Shown here in pieces: positions 37,413-46,499 of a stretch of 64,000 bases of DNA (the stretch's first letter is position 1; every line of letters starts with the position of its first letter). The notes below the pieces were generated by a model. The model did not search any database, had not been told where the DNA came from, and worked only from the letters and a program-made list of their open reading frames with translations. The position numbers and the translations under genes were made by a program. The DNA lies in the NCBI GenBank assembly GCA_025965895.1, contig JAOPWC010000130.1, positions 21,130-85,129 on the forward strand, written 5' to 3'. This stretch comes from Mycobacterium sp. GTDB lineage: Bacteria; Actinomycetota; Actinomycetes; Mycobacteriales; Mycobacteriaceae.

Positions 37413-39047
37413 GTGCGCGTTTTGGGCATCAACGCGGTGTTCCACGACCCCGCGGCCGCGCTCGTCGTCGACGGTCAGATCGTCGCGGCGGCCGAAGAGG
37501 AGCGCTTTTCCCGGCGCAAACACGGCAAGCAGGCGGTCGCGTTCTCCACGTGGGAAATGCCCACCCAGGCCGCGCGCTGGTGCCTCGAGCAGGGCGGCAT
37601 CGCGGCGTCCGACCTCGACGCCGTCGGGTACTCCTACGACCCGGCAACCGCGGAGCTCTCCGAGCCCCTGGCCGGACAGGACCGCGACTGGGAGTATCTG
37701 CGCACGCTGTACGCGCGGCGGGCCCCCCAGTTCCTCGCGGCCGCCCTGCCCGGCCTGGATCCCGGCATCGTCCGGCACGTCCGTCACCACGTCGCGCATG
37801 CCGCGTCCGCGTCACTGGCCTCGCCCGAACCCGACAGCGCCGTGCTGGTAATCGACGGTCGCGGCGAGACCACCTCGATGCTGGCGGGTGACTACCGCGA
37901 CGGAAAGCTCGATATCCTGTCGTCCCAACAACTCCCGCATTCACTCGGGCTGCTGTACGAAAGCCTGACCGAGCATCTGGGCTTCAAGCGGTCCAGCGAC
38001 GAGTACAAAGTCATGGCGATGGGCTCCTACGGGAAGCCCAGCTACGCCGACCGGCTACGGGAGTTGGTGTACTCCTGCGGCGACGGCACGTTCCGCACTG
38101 AGCCGGTGCACTGGACGCGGTTCACCGCACCGCGCGGCCGGGGCGACACGGGCCTCGACCCCGCACACGCCGACCTGGCCTGCAGCGTGCAGCGGGTTCT
38201 CGAGGAAGTGCTTTCCGACCTGGTGTCATGGCTACGCGGCCGCAGCGCCTCAGAGACGCTCTGCCTGGCAGGCGGGGTGGCGTTGAACTGCGTCGCCAAC
38301 TCGCGGCTGTACCGCAGCGGTCAGTTCCGCGACATCTGGGTGCAGCCCGCGGCCGGTGACGCGGGCACCGCGCTGGGCGCGGCGCTGGCAGTGGCGGCCG
38401 ATCTCGACGAGCCGATCAGCCCGATGCCCTCGGCGTCACTGGGCCGGGGGTGGGCGGACGACGAGCTCAGGGCGATCCTCGACGCCGCCGACGTGACCTA
38501 TGAGCGCCCCGACGATATCGCGGTGGCCATCGGAGACGCGTTGGCCGACGACAAACTCGTCGGCTGGTTCCAGGGCCGCGCCGAATTCGGCCCCCGCGCA
38601 CTGGGCAACCGGTCGTTGCTCGCCGATCCCCGGCACGCTGAAAACCTTGAGCGGATGAACGCCGTCAAGGGCCGCGAACAGTTCCGGCCGGTGGCGCCGA
38701 TGGTGCTCGCGGAGCGAGCCCCCGACATCTTCTCCGGCGGCCCGATACCCAGCCCCTACATGCTGTTCGTCCACGACGTCGATCCGGCATGGCGATCGCG
38801 AATACCCGCGGTAACCCATGTCGACGGCACCGCACGAATCCAGACCGTCGACACCGACACGCCGCTGCTGCACCAGATGATCAGCCGGTTCGCTTCGCGC
38901 ACCGGGGTACCGGTCGTGGTCAACACCAGCTTCAACACCGCGGGACGTCCCATGGTCGACAGCCCTCGTGACGCGCTCGAGTGCTTCGGCAGCGCACCAA
39001 TCGATGTACTGGCCTTGGGGCCCTTCATGATTCGGCGGCATCGGTGA
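37413..39047 (+). CDS. NodU/CmcH-family carbamoyltransferase
   Basis: VLGINAVFHDPAAALVVDGQIVAAAEEERFSRRKHGK; HVAHAASA; LAGGVALNCVANSRL; GRAEFGPRALGNRSLLADPR. Confidence 0.93.
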   Translation: MRVLGINAVFHDPAAALVVDGQIVAAAEEERFSRRKHGKQAVAFSTWEMPTQAARWCLEQGGIAASDLDAVGYSYDPATAELSEPLAGQDRDWEYLRTLYARRAPQFLAAALPGLDPGIVRHVRHHVAHAASASLASPEPDSAVLVIDGRGETTSMLAGDYRDGKLDILSSQQLPHSLGLLYESLTEHLGFKRSSDEYKVMAMGSYGKPSYADRLRELVYSCGDGTFRTEPVHWTRFTAPRGRGDTGLDPAHADLACSVQRVLEEVLSDLVSWLRGRSASETLCLAGGVALNCVANSRLYRSGQFRDIWVQPAAGDAGTALGAALAVAADLDEPISPMPSASLGRGWADDELRAILDAADVTYERPDDIAVAIGDALADDKLVGWFQGRAEFGPRALGNRSLLADPRHAENLERMNAVKGREQFRPVAPMVLAERAPDIFSGGPIPSPYMLFVHDVDPAWRSRIPAVTHVDGTARIQTVDTDTPLLHQMISRFASRTGVPVVVNTSFNTAGRPMVDSPRDALECFGSAPIDVLALGPFMIRRHR

Positions 39048-40558
39048 TGACGGCCGCCGAAGCGGCCAGCGTGGCGATGGTGATTCCGACGATCGGGCGC
39101 GAGTCGCTGGGGCGGCTGCTGGCCGCACTGGACCGCGGCGACGGTCCGCGGCCGTCGGCGGTGATCGTCGTCGACGACCGCGCGGCAACAGATAAGCCGC
39201 TGGATATGACCGCGACCGAACTGCCGATCACAGTGCTGCGCTCAGGGGGCCGCGGACCCGCGGCGGCGCGAAATGTGGGATGGCGCAACAGCGGCGCCAC
39301 GTGGATCTGCTTCCTGGACGACGACGTGGTCACGGGCGACGACTGGCCGGCCCGGCTGGCCGACGACGTCAAAGCCGCGGATCACTCCGTCGTCGGAATA
39401 TCGGCCCGCATGACGGTGCCCGCGCCCTCGCACCGGCGTGCCACCGACGACGAGCGCCGCACGCTGCAGCTGGCCACCTCGCGATGGATCACCGCCGACA
39501 TGGCTTACCGCCGATCCGCTTTGGTGGCGTGCGGCGGGTTCGACGAGCGGTTCCCCCGCGCCTACCGGGAAGACGCCGACATCGCGCTGCGGATAACCCG
39601 CTGCGGCGGGCGAATCGTGACGGGGACGCGGGAAACCGTGCACCCTGTTGCCGCCCGCTCGTCGTCGGTGCTCACCAGCGTGCGGGCCCAGGTCGGCAAC
39701 CGCGACGACGCGTTGATGCGGCGTAAGCACGGTCGTCGCTGGCGCGAAAAGATCGGCGGCGAGCCCGCGCGGCTGCCTGTGCACGCGACGACGACCGCGG
39801 GTGCCGCCCTCGCGACGCTGGCGGCACTCGCGCGCCGGCCGCGGCTCGCGGTTATCGCGTTGCTGTCATGGCTGGGCCTGACTACGGAGTTCGCGATACG
39901 CCGCATCGTGGCCGGCCCCCCCGCTGCGCGGGAAGTCATCGCGATGCTCATCAGCAGCGCGCTGATACCGCCGGTGGCGGTCGCTCAACGTCTTTGGGGC
40001 ACCTGGAGGTTCCGGCGCGCGCGGCCCGACCCCCCGCTCGCGGTACTGCTCGACCGCGACGACACGCTGATCGAAGACGGACCCTATCTGAACGATCCGG
40101 GTGCCGTGGTGCCGAAGTCTGACGCGGTGCACGCGCTGGGCCGCCTTCGCAAGCACGGCCTGTTGCTGGCCGTCGTGAGCAACCAGTCGGGCGTCGCGAA
40201 GGGCTTGATCAGCGCCGAGCAACTCAACGCGGTGAACGCCCGGGTCGACGAACTGCTCGGCCCATTCGACTCGTGGCAGATCTGTCTGCACGACGTCCAC
40301 GACGCGTGTGAATGTCGAAAGCCCGCTCCCGGCATGGTGATCGCGGCAGCCGACGCGCTGGGCGTCGACACCGCCCGCTGCGTGATGATCGGCGACACCG
40401 GCGGCGACGTGGAAGCCGCCCGGGCCGCCAAGGCAACGGCAATCTTGGTGCCGACCGACCGAACTCGCCGGGAGGAGATCCACGACGCCCACGTCAACGC
40501 GCGGGTGGCCGGTTCGCTCGACGAGGCGGTGTCGCTCGTCCTGAGGGCCTGGCAATGA
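39047..40558 (+). CDS. fusion: GT2 glycosyltransferase + GmhB-like D-glycero-D-manno-heptose-1,7-bisphosphate phosphatase (HAD)
   Basis: GT2: VIPTIGRESLGRLLAALDRG..VVDDRAA..WICFLDDDVVTGDDW; HAD: AVLLDRDDTLIEDGPYLNDPGAVVPKSDAVHAL..SNQSGVAKG..CLHDVHDACECRKPAPGM..MIGDTGGDVEAA. Confidence 0.88.
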   Translation: MTAAEAASVAMVIPTIGRESLGRLLAALDRGDGPRPSAVIVVDDRAATDKPLDMTATELPITVLRSGGRGPAAARNVGWRNSGATWICFLDDDVVTGDDWPARLADDVKAADHSVVGISARMTVPAPSHRRATDDERRTLQLATSRWITADMAYRRSALVACGGFDERFPRAYREDADIALRITRCGGRIVTGTRETVHPVAARSSSVLTSVRAQVGNRDDALMRRKHGRRWREKIGGEPARLPVHATTTAGAALATLAALARRPRLAVIALLSWLGLTTEFAIRRIVAGPPAAREVIAMLISSALIPPVAVAQRLWGTWRFRRARPDPPLAVLLDRDDTLIEDGPYLNDPGAVVPKSDAVHALGRLRKHGLLLAVVSNQSGVAKGLISAEQLNAVNARVDELLGPFDSWQICLHDVHDACECRKPAPGMVIAAADALGVDTARCVMIGDTGGDVEAARAAKATAILVPTDRTRREEIHDAHVNARVAGSLDEAVSLVLRAWQ

Positions 40559-41580
40559 GCACCGCGTTGGTTGCCCGGCTCGACAGCACCGGTGACGTGT
40601 TGATCACCGGTCCTGCCGTGCGGGCGGTCGCGGCGTCACACGATCGGGTGGTCTTCCTCGCCGGCCCGCGCGGCAGCGAAGCGGCACGGCTGCTGCCCGG
40701 CGTGGACCGTGTCGTGGAATGGGCCGCCGCGTGGGTGGACTTCGACGCACCCGAGCTGACCGCCGACACCGTGACGGCGCTGATGACGATGATCGCGCAG
40801 GAACAGCCGGATTCGGCGCTGATCTTCACCTCGTACCACCAGTCGCCGTTGCCGCTTGCGCTGATCTGCCGCATGGCGGGGGTCAGCTGGACCGGCGCGA
40901 TCTGCGAGGACTATCCGGGCAGCCTGCTCAACCTGCGCCACCACGTCGCCGACGGTGTACCGGAGCCCCTGCGCGCGCTGTCGCTGGCGGAGGCTGCCGG
41001 GTGGCGGTTGCCGTTCGGCGACGACGGCCGGCTTCGTCTTCGCCGGCTTCCGCCACTGCATCCGAGCCTGTCGTCGGCAACGGCCGGACACGACTACGTG
41101 GCGTTCCACCCGGGCGCCGCCGTACCGGCCCGGCGGCCGTCGGCACATTCGTCGGCCGAGATCGCGCGGGCGCTCGCCGCCGCCGGTCACTTCGTCGTGG
41201 TCACCGGCACCGAAGCCGACCGGGTACTGACGGCACAGGTGGCCGGCGACGACGGGCTCGACCTTGGCGGCCACACGACGCTGGCGGAACTGGCTTCGGT
41301 GTTCGCTTCGGCCCGGGCCGTCGTGGCGCCCAACACAGGGCCGGCGCATCTTGCCGCGGCGGTCGGGACACCGGTGGTGTCGCTGTTCGCACCAGTGGTG
41401 CCCGCCGGCCAGTGGGCGCCGTACGGAACGATCGTCGTGCTCCTGGGTGATCAGGACGCGCCGTGCCGGCTGACCCGGGCGAGGGAATGCGCGGTCCCGG
41501 GACACCCGTGCCTCAACGGCATCGCGCCGGCAGATGTCGTCGCCGCAGTCGCCGATGTACAGAGTCGAGGTGCAGCATGA
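40555..41580 (+). CDS. GT9 (heptosyltransferase-like) glycosyltransferase
   Basis: VARLDSTGDVLITGPAVRAVA; HPGAAVPARR; VVAPNTGPAHLAAAVGTPVVSLF. Confidence 0.88.
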   Translation: MSTALVARLDSTGDVLITGPAVRAVAASHDRVVFLAGPRGSEAARLLPGVDRVVEWAAAWVDFDAPELTADTVTALMTMIAQEQPDSALIFTSYHQSPLPLALICRMAGVSWTGAICEDYPGSLLNLRHHVADGVPEPLRALSLAEAAGWRLPFGDDGRLRLRRLPPLHPSLSSATAGHDYVAFHPGAAVPARRPSAHSSAEIARALAAAGHFVVVTGTEADRVLTAQVAGDDGLDLGGHTTLAELASVFASARAVVAPNTGPAHLAAAVGTPVVSLFAPVVPAGQWAPYGTIVVLLGDQDAPCRLTRARECAVPGHPCLNGIAPADVVAAVADVQSRGAA

Positions 41581-42134
41581 TTGACAAACATTTCGCCGAC
41601 CTGGTCCGGGCGGCGGTCCAGGTTCGGCCGAGTGCCGTCCAGCTGCAGCAGTGGGCCGAGCACCTGGTGCGCGTCTTCGATGCAGGCGGCCGGCTGATGG
41701 CGTGCGGCAACGGCGGCAGTGCCGCCGAGGCTCAACACCTGACCGCCGAACTGGTCGGGCGGTTCAAGGATGATCGCCGACCTCTGTCGGCCATCGCATT
41801 GCACGCGGACACGTCGGCCACCACCGCGATCGTCAACGACTACGGCGCCGAGGAGATGTTCGCACGCGGGGTGCGGGCGCACGGGCGGCCCGGCGACGTG
41901 CTGGTGGCGTTGAGTACCAGCGGCACCAGCCCCAATGTGCTGAGTGCGGTCAAGGCGGCCCAAGAGGCCAACGTGACCACCTGGGCGCTGACCGGGCCGG
42001 CGCCGAATCCGCTCGCCGCGATGAGCGATGACGCGATCTGCGTGGAGGCCGGGTCCACCGCGACGGTGCAGGAGATGCATCTGGTCCTGCTGCACGCGCT
42101 GTGCATCGCGCTCGACGAGTTGCTGATCGGATGA
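41577..42134 (+). CDS. gmhA: sedoheptulose 7-phosphate (phosphoheptose) isomerase
   Basis: MACGNGGSAAEAQHLTAELVGRFKDDRRPLSAIALHADTSATTAIVNDYGAEEMFARGVRAHGRPGDVLVALSTSGTSPNV. Confidence 0.93.
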   Translation: MIDKHFADLVRAAVQVRPSAVQLQQWAEHLVRVFDAGGRLMACGNGGSAAEAQHLTAELVGRFKDDRRPLSAIALHADTSATTAIVNDYGAEEMFARGVRAHGRPGDVLVALSTSGTSPNVLSAVKAAQEANVTTWALTGPAPNPLAAMSDDAICVEAGSTATVQEMHLVLLHALCIALDELLIG

Positions 42135-43528
42135 CAGTGAAATCGCTTGTCATCGTTGGTGATTCGATGCTCGACGTCGATGTCGACGGGTCGGCCAGCC
42201 GGCTGTCCCCGGAGGCGCCCGTGCCGGTCGTCGAACCCGACCGGATCTGGCACCGTCCCGGCGGAGCCGGCCTTGCCGCGGTGCTTGCGGCGCGGGTGCA
42301 TTCCGAGGTCGTGCTGATCACGGCGACCGCCGACGACGCCGCGGGGCGTTCGCTTGCCGCGCTGTTCGCGACCGATCACCCCGAGATCCGGTTGATCGGG
42401 CTGCCGCTCACCGGCACCACGCTGAGCAAGATCCGTATCCGGGCGGGCGGGCAGTCGGTGGTCCGGGTCGACCACGGTGACGGCGCGGCCGCCGCTGACA
42501 CCCTGCCGTCGGAAGTGAGCGACGTGCTGGCAGCGGCGGGTTCGGTCTGCGTTGCCGATTACGGGCGCGGCGTCGCGGCGCACCCGCATCTGCGCGCGGC
42601 GCTGAGCGATGTCGTCGCGCGCCTGCCCGTGGTCTGGGATCCTCATCCGCGGGGTGCGCGACCGATCCCGGGATGCACACTGGCCACTCCCAATCTCGCA
42701 GAAGCCCAGCACTTTTCGCCGGGCGCCGCACACGCCGGCCAGCTGGCTACCACGTTGCGGGCCGATTGGCAGGCTCGCGCGGTCAGTGTCACGCTGGGAT
42801 CGCACGGTGCGATGTTCTCCGACGCAGATCACACCGTGGAGCACGTCGCGGCGCCAGACAACCTCGGGGCCGGCCGCCCCGACACCTGCGGCGCCGGTGA
42901 TCGGTTCGCTGTGGCGGCCGCGCTTGCGCTCGCCGACGGTGCCGGCCCGCTCGCCGCCACCACCAGCGCGGTGGAGGCGGCCTCGCGTTTCGTCGCCACC
43001 GGTGGTGCGGCCGGGGTGTCCAGCGCGATGGCGATGCCCGGCGATTTCGGGCTGGCGCCCACCGCCGGCGCGGTCACCGGCATGCCCGCGGTGCTCGACC
43101 TGGCCGATCGGCTCCGCCAGCGCGGCAAGACATTGGTCGCCACCGGCGGATGCTTCGACCTGCTGCACACCGGGCATGTGCGGCTACTGCGCCGCGCCCG
43201 CGAGCTGGGCGACGCGCTCGTGGTGCTGATCAACTCCGACGAGTCCGTGAGCGCGCTGAAGGGGCCCGGCCGCCCGGTGGTGCCCGCGGCCGACCGCGCG
43301 CGGGTGCTCGCGGCACTGGCGTGCGTCGACGGCGTCGGGATTTTCACCGAAGAGTCCCCGGTGGCCGCAGTGGAGCGGCTCAAGCCGGACATCTGGGTAA
43401 AAGGCGGCGACTACACCGGCGTGCAGCTGCCGGAAGCGGAGGCGGTGCGCAGACACGGCGGTGAGGTGGTGCTGCTGCCGACCGTGCCGGGCTACTCCTC
43501 GTCGAAGCTCATCGCCGACGCACGGTAA
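42131..43528 (+). CDS. hldE: bifunctional heptose-7-phosphate kinase / heptose-1-phosphate adenylyltransferase
   Basis: PfkB domain (GDSMLDVDVDGSASRLSPEAPVPVVEP; PDTCGAGDRF) + nucleotidyltransferase (TGGCFDLLHTGHVRLLRRAR; DIWVKGGDYT). Confidence 0.92.
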   Translation: MTVKSLVIVGDSMLDVDVDGSASRLSPEAPVPVVEPDRIWHRPGGAGLAAVLAARVHSEVVLITATADDAAGRSLAALFATDHPEIRLIGLPLTGTTLSKIRIRAGGQSVVRVDHGDGAAAADTLPSEVSDVLAAAGSVCVADYGRGVAAHPHLRAALSDVVARLPVVWDPHPRGARPIPGCTLATPNLAEAQHFSPGAAHAGQLATTLRADWQARAVSVTLGSHGAMFSDADHTVEHVAAPDNLGAGRPDTCGAGDRFAVAAALALADGAGPLAATTSAVEAASRFVATGGAAGVSSAMAMPGDFGLAPTAGAVTGMPAVLDLADRLRQRGKTLVATGGCFDLLHTGHVRLLRRARELGDALVVLINSDESVSALKGPGRPVVPAADRARVLAALACVDGVGIFTEESPVAAVERLKPDIWVKGGDYTGVQLPEAEAVRRHGGEVVLLPTVPGYSSSKLIADAR

Positions 43529-43549
43529 ACGCAACAGGAAGGCTCACCG

Positions 43550-44254
43550 ATGACGCAGACCTCACACCCGCTGGGCAACGTTCTGATCGCCGGCGGTGCA
43601 TCCGGACTCGGCGCCGCTGCGGTGCTCGCCGTGCAGCGACACGGCGGCACCCCGCTGGTGATCGACATCGCGAAACCGCAATCCGATGAGGTCGCCTACG
43701 CGTGGGCCGACCTCGCCGACACGGCGATGGTGGACGCCGCGATTCACGAGCTCGTCGAATCCGTCGACGGTCGCTTGCAAGGCGTGTTCACCCCTGCCGG
43801 GATCGACAGCTGTGGGCGGCTGGACACCGTGGCGGTCAAGGACTGGGAACGGGTGCTGCACGTCAACCTGCTCGGCACGGCGGCCGTCGTGCGTTCCACG
43901 CTGCCCTACCTGAGAGCCTCCGGTGGCCGCATCGTCACGTGCGCGTCGACGTTGGGCATCAAGGCGGTCAGCGACGCCACCGCGTACTGCGCGTCGAAAT
44001 TCGGTGTGGTGGGCTTCACCCGCGCGCTGGCCGCGGAGCTCGCCGGTCAGGTCGGCGTGACGTTGCTGATTCCCGGCGGCATGCAGACCCCGTTCTTCGA
44101 CGGGCGCGACGAGCAGTACAAGCCGCCGCCCGACGCCAAGCTCAACGACCCCGACCACGTCGCCGAAACCGTCGTGTTCGCGCTGAGCCAGCCGCCGGGA
44201 TGTGAGATCCGCGAGATGGTGGTGTGCTCCTCTGAGGAGTCGTCGTGGCCCTGA
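43550..44254 (+). CDS. short-chain dehydrogenase/reductase
   Basis: VLIAGGASGLGAAAVLAVQRHGG; YCASKFGVVGFTRALAAEL. Confidence 0.87.
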   Translation: MTQTSHPLGNVLIAGGASGLGAAAVLAVQRHGGTPLVIDIAKPQSDEVAYAWADLADTAMVDAAIHELVESVDGRLQGVFTPAGIDSCGRLDTVAVKDWERVLHVNLLGTAAVVRSTLPYLRASGGRIVTCASTLGIKAVSDATAYCASKFGVVGFTRALAAELAGQVGVTLLIPGGMQTPFFDGRDEQYKPPPDAKLNDPDHVAETVVFALSQPPGCEIREMVVCSSEESSWP

Positions 44255-45198
44255 ACCTCGCGGATCCCGCGGGAACCGTGCTGGTGCTGAGGGCGCTGGG
44301 TCTTGGTGATCTCCTGACGGGGATTCCGGCGCTGCGCGGGCTGCGCCGGGCGTTCCCGGCGGCGAGGTTGGTCTTGGCGACCCGGGCGGATCTCGCGTCG
44401 TTGGCGTTGTTCTGCGGCGCCGTCGACGAGGTGGTGCCCACCCCGGGTCTGGGCGAATTGCGTTGGAATCGGCCTCCTCCCGAGTTGGCGGTCAATCTGC
44501 ACGGGTGCGGCCCGGAAAGCATCGCCGACCTGATGGGCGCCGGACCCAGGCTTGTGATCTCGCATCGACACGCGTCGTACCCGACACTGGGCGGACCGCC
44601 GTGGCGCGACGAGGTGCATGAGGTCGACCGCTGGTGCGGTCTTCTGGGCTGGGCCGGAATCGACTGCGATGCCGAGCATTTGGGTCTGGGCCGACCCGCA
44701 GGCTACCCGTATCGCCGTGATGTCGTCGTCATCCATCCCGGCGCCGGGTACCCGTCGCGCCGCTGGCCGCCGGAGAGGTTCGCTGAAGTCGCCGCGGCGC
44801 TGCAGGCCGCGGGTCACCGCATCGTCGTCACCGGGTCGGCCGCCGAGCAGGAACTCGCCGAGACCGTGGCGCAGCACGCCGGCCTGGACGAGTCGGCGGT
44901 CCTGGCGGGACAACTCGACGTGCTCGGCATGGTCGCCCTGATCACCGACTGCCACTTGCTCATCTGCGGTGACACCGGTATCGGCCACATCGCGACAGCG
45001 ACCGGCACGCCCTCGGTGCTGTTGTTCGGTCCGACGCCACCGAGCCGGTGGGGGCCACGCGGCCGCGGACGCCACGTCACCGTCTGGGCCGGCGACCGTG
45101 GCGATCCGCACGCGGACCGGCCGCATCGCGGCCTGCTGCTTATCACGCCGTCGCGCGTGCTGGAGGCCAGCAGGCAGATCCTCGCGGAGATCGCATGA
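44245..45198 (+). CDS. GT9 (heptosyltransferase-like) glycosyltransferase
   Basis: VLVLRALGLGDLLTGIPALRGLRRAFPAARLVLAT; VIHPGAGYPSRRWPPERFAEVAAAL; ICGDTGIGHIATATGTPSVLLFGPTPPSRWGP. Confidence 0.9.
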   Translation: MALNLADPAGTVLVLRALGLGDLLTGIPALRGLRRAFPAARLVLATRADLASLALFCGAVDEVVPTPGLGELRWNRPPPELAVNLHGCGPESIADLMGAGPRLVISHRHASYPTLGGPPWRDEVHEVDRWCGLLGWAGIDCDAEHLGLGRPAGYPYRRDVVVIHPGAGYPSRRWPPERFAEVAAALQAAGHRIVVTGSAAEQELAETVAQHAGLDESAVLAGQLDVLGMVALITDCHLLICGDTGIGHIATATGTPSVLLFGPTPPSRWGPRGRGRHVTVWAGDRGDPHADRPHRGLLLITPSRVLEASRQILAEIA

Positions 45199-46496
45199 GC
45201 CAGATGAGCATCAGGGCCGGCGTGGTCGGCGCGGGTTATGTTGGGCTCACGAGCGCGGTCTGCCTGGCCGCCAAGGGAATCGACACCGTGTGCGTGGACA
45301 GTGACCCTCATCGCGTCACGCAATTGTCCCGCGGCGTGCCGGTGCTCGACGAGCCGGAACTCGACGACCTCCTGCACGCCGGCTTAGAGTGCGGCACACT
45401 GAATTTCGCCGACGACTACGAGGCCTTACACGGATGCGATGTGGTATTCGTGTGCGTGCCCACCCCGACCGCGGCCGACGGCAGCGCCGAGCTCAGCGCG
45501 GTCGAATCAGCAGTCGACAAGCTCGCCGGACTGCTGCGGCGCGGATCCGTGGTCGCGATCAAGTCGACGGTGCCGGTGGGTACCTGCCGCCGGTTGAGCA
45601 CCCGGCTTGCCGCCCGCGACATCGCGACGGCCTCGAATCCCGAGTTCCTGCGGGAAGGCCACGCGATCTACGACTTCTGCCACCCGGACCGGGTCGTGAT
45701 CGGCGCGAATGACGCCGTCGCCGCCGACACCGTGGAGCAGGTGTATCGCGGGGACACCGACACGATCCTGCGGTTGAGCCTGGAAAGCGCTGAGTTGGCC
45801 AAGTACGCCAGCAACGCCTTCCTGGCCGTCAAGCTCTCCTACGCGAACTCGCTCGCCGCGCTGTGCACGCAGGTGGGCGCTGACATCCGCGACGTCACGC
45901 GCTGCATGGGCGCCGACCCGCGCATCGGCCGGGAGTTCTTGGCACCCGGGCCCGGCTGGGGCGGGTCCTGCCTGCCGAAGGACACCGCGGCGCTACTGCA
46001 CACCGGCCGTGCACACGGTGTCCCGCTGTCCGAGGTCGCGTGGGCCCGGCGCACCAACCACGCCCAGGGCGAGCGCATCATCACCACGCTGCGCCGGGCG
46101 CTCAAGCGCCCGCTGCGCGATGTCCGGGTCGCCGCGTTCGGGCTGACCTTCAAGGCCGGCACCAGCGACATCCGCGACTCTCCGGCGCTGACGATCTGCG
46201 CAGAACTTCAGCTGGCCGGCGCGCTGGTCACCGCCTACGACCCGAGATTGGACAGCATCGACCGCGCACAGCTCACGGTGGCGACCGAGGGTGACCCGTA
46301 CGTGGCGGCCAAGGACGCGGACGCGATCCTGGTGCTCACCGAGTGGCCGGACTTCGTGGAGCTGGACTGGGATTCCATCGGCCGCGATGCTGCTTCGTCA
46401 GCCGTCGTCGTCGACACTCGCAACATCCTCGACCGGAACATGATCGGCGAATCGTCGCTGGCCTACATGGGCAACGGCGTCGCGGGGGGCTACTGA
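45195..46496 (+). CDS. UDP-glucose/GDP-mannose dehydrogenase family protein (likely UDP-glucose 6-dehydrogenase)
   Basis: GVVGAGYVGLTSAVCLAAKG; VPTPTAADGSAELSAV; SNPEFLREGHAIYDFCHPDRVVIG; PGPGWGGSCLPKDTAAL; FKAGTSDIRDSPAL. Confidence 0.9.
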   Translation: MSQMSIRAGVVGAGYVGLTSAVCLAAKGIDTVCVDSDPHRVTQLSRGVPVLDEPELDDLLHAGLECGTLNFADDYEALHGCDVVFVCVPTPTAADGSAELSAVESAVDKLAGLLRRGSVVAIKSTVPVGTCRRLSTRLAARDIATASNPEFLREGHAIYDFCHPDRVVIGANDAVAADTVEQVYRGDTDTILRLSLESAELAKYASNAFLAVKLSYANSLAALCTQVGADIRDVTRCMGADPRIGREFLAPGPGWGGSCLPKDTAALLHTGRAHGVPLSEVAWARRTNHAQGERIITTLRRALKRPLRDVRVAAFGLTFKAGTSDIRDSPALTICAELQLAGALVTAYDPRLDSIDRAQLTVATEGDPYVAAKDADAILVLTEWPDFVELDWDSIGRDAASSAVVVDTRNILDRNMIGESSLAYMGNGVAGGY

Positions 46497-46499
46497 CGC

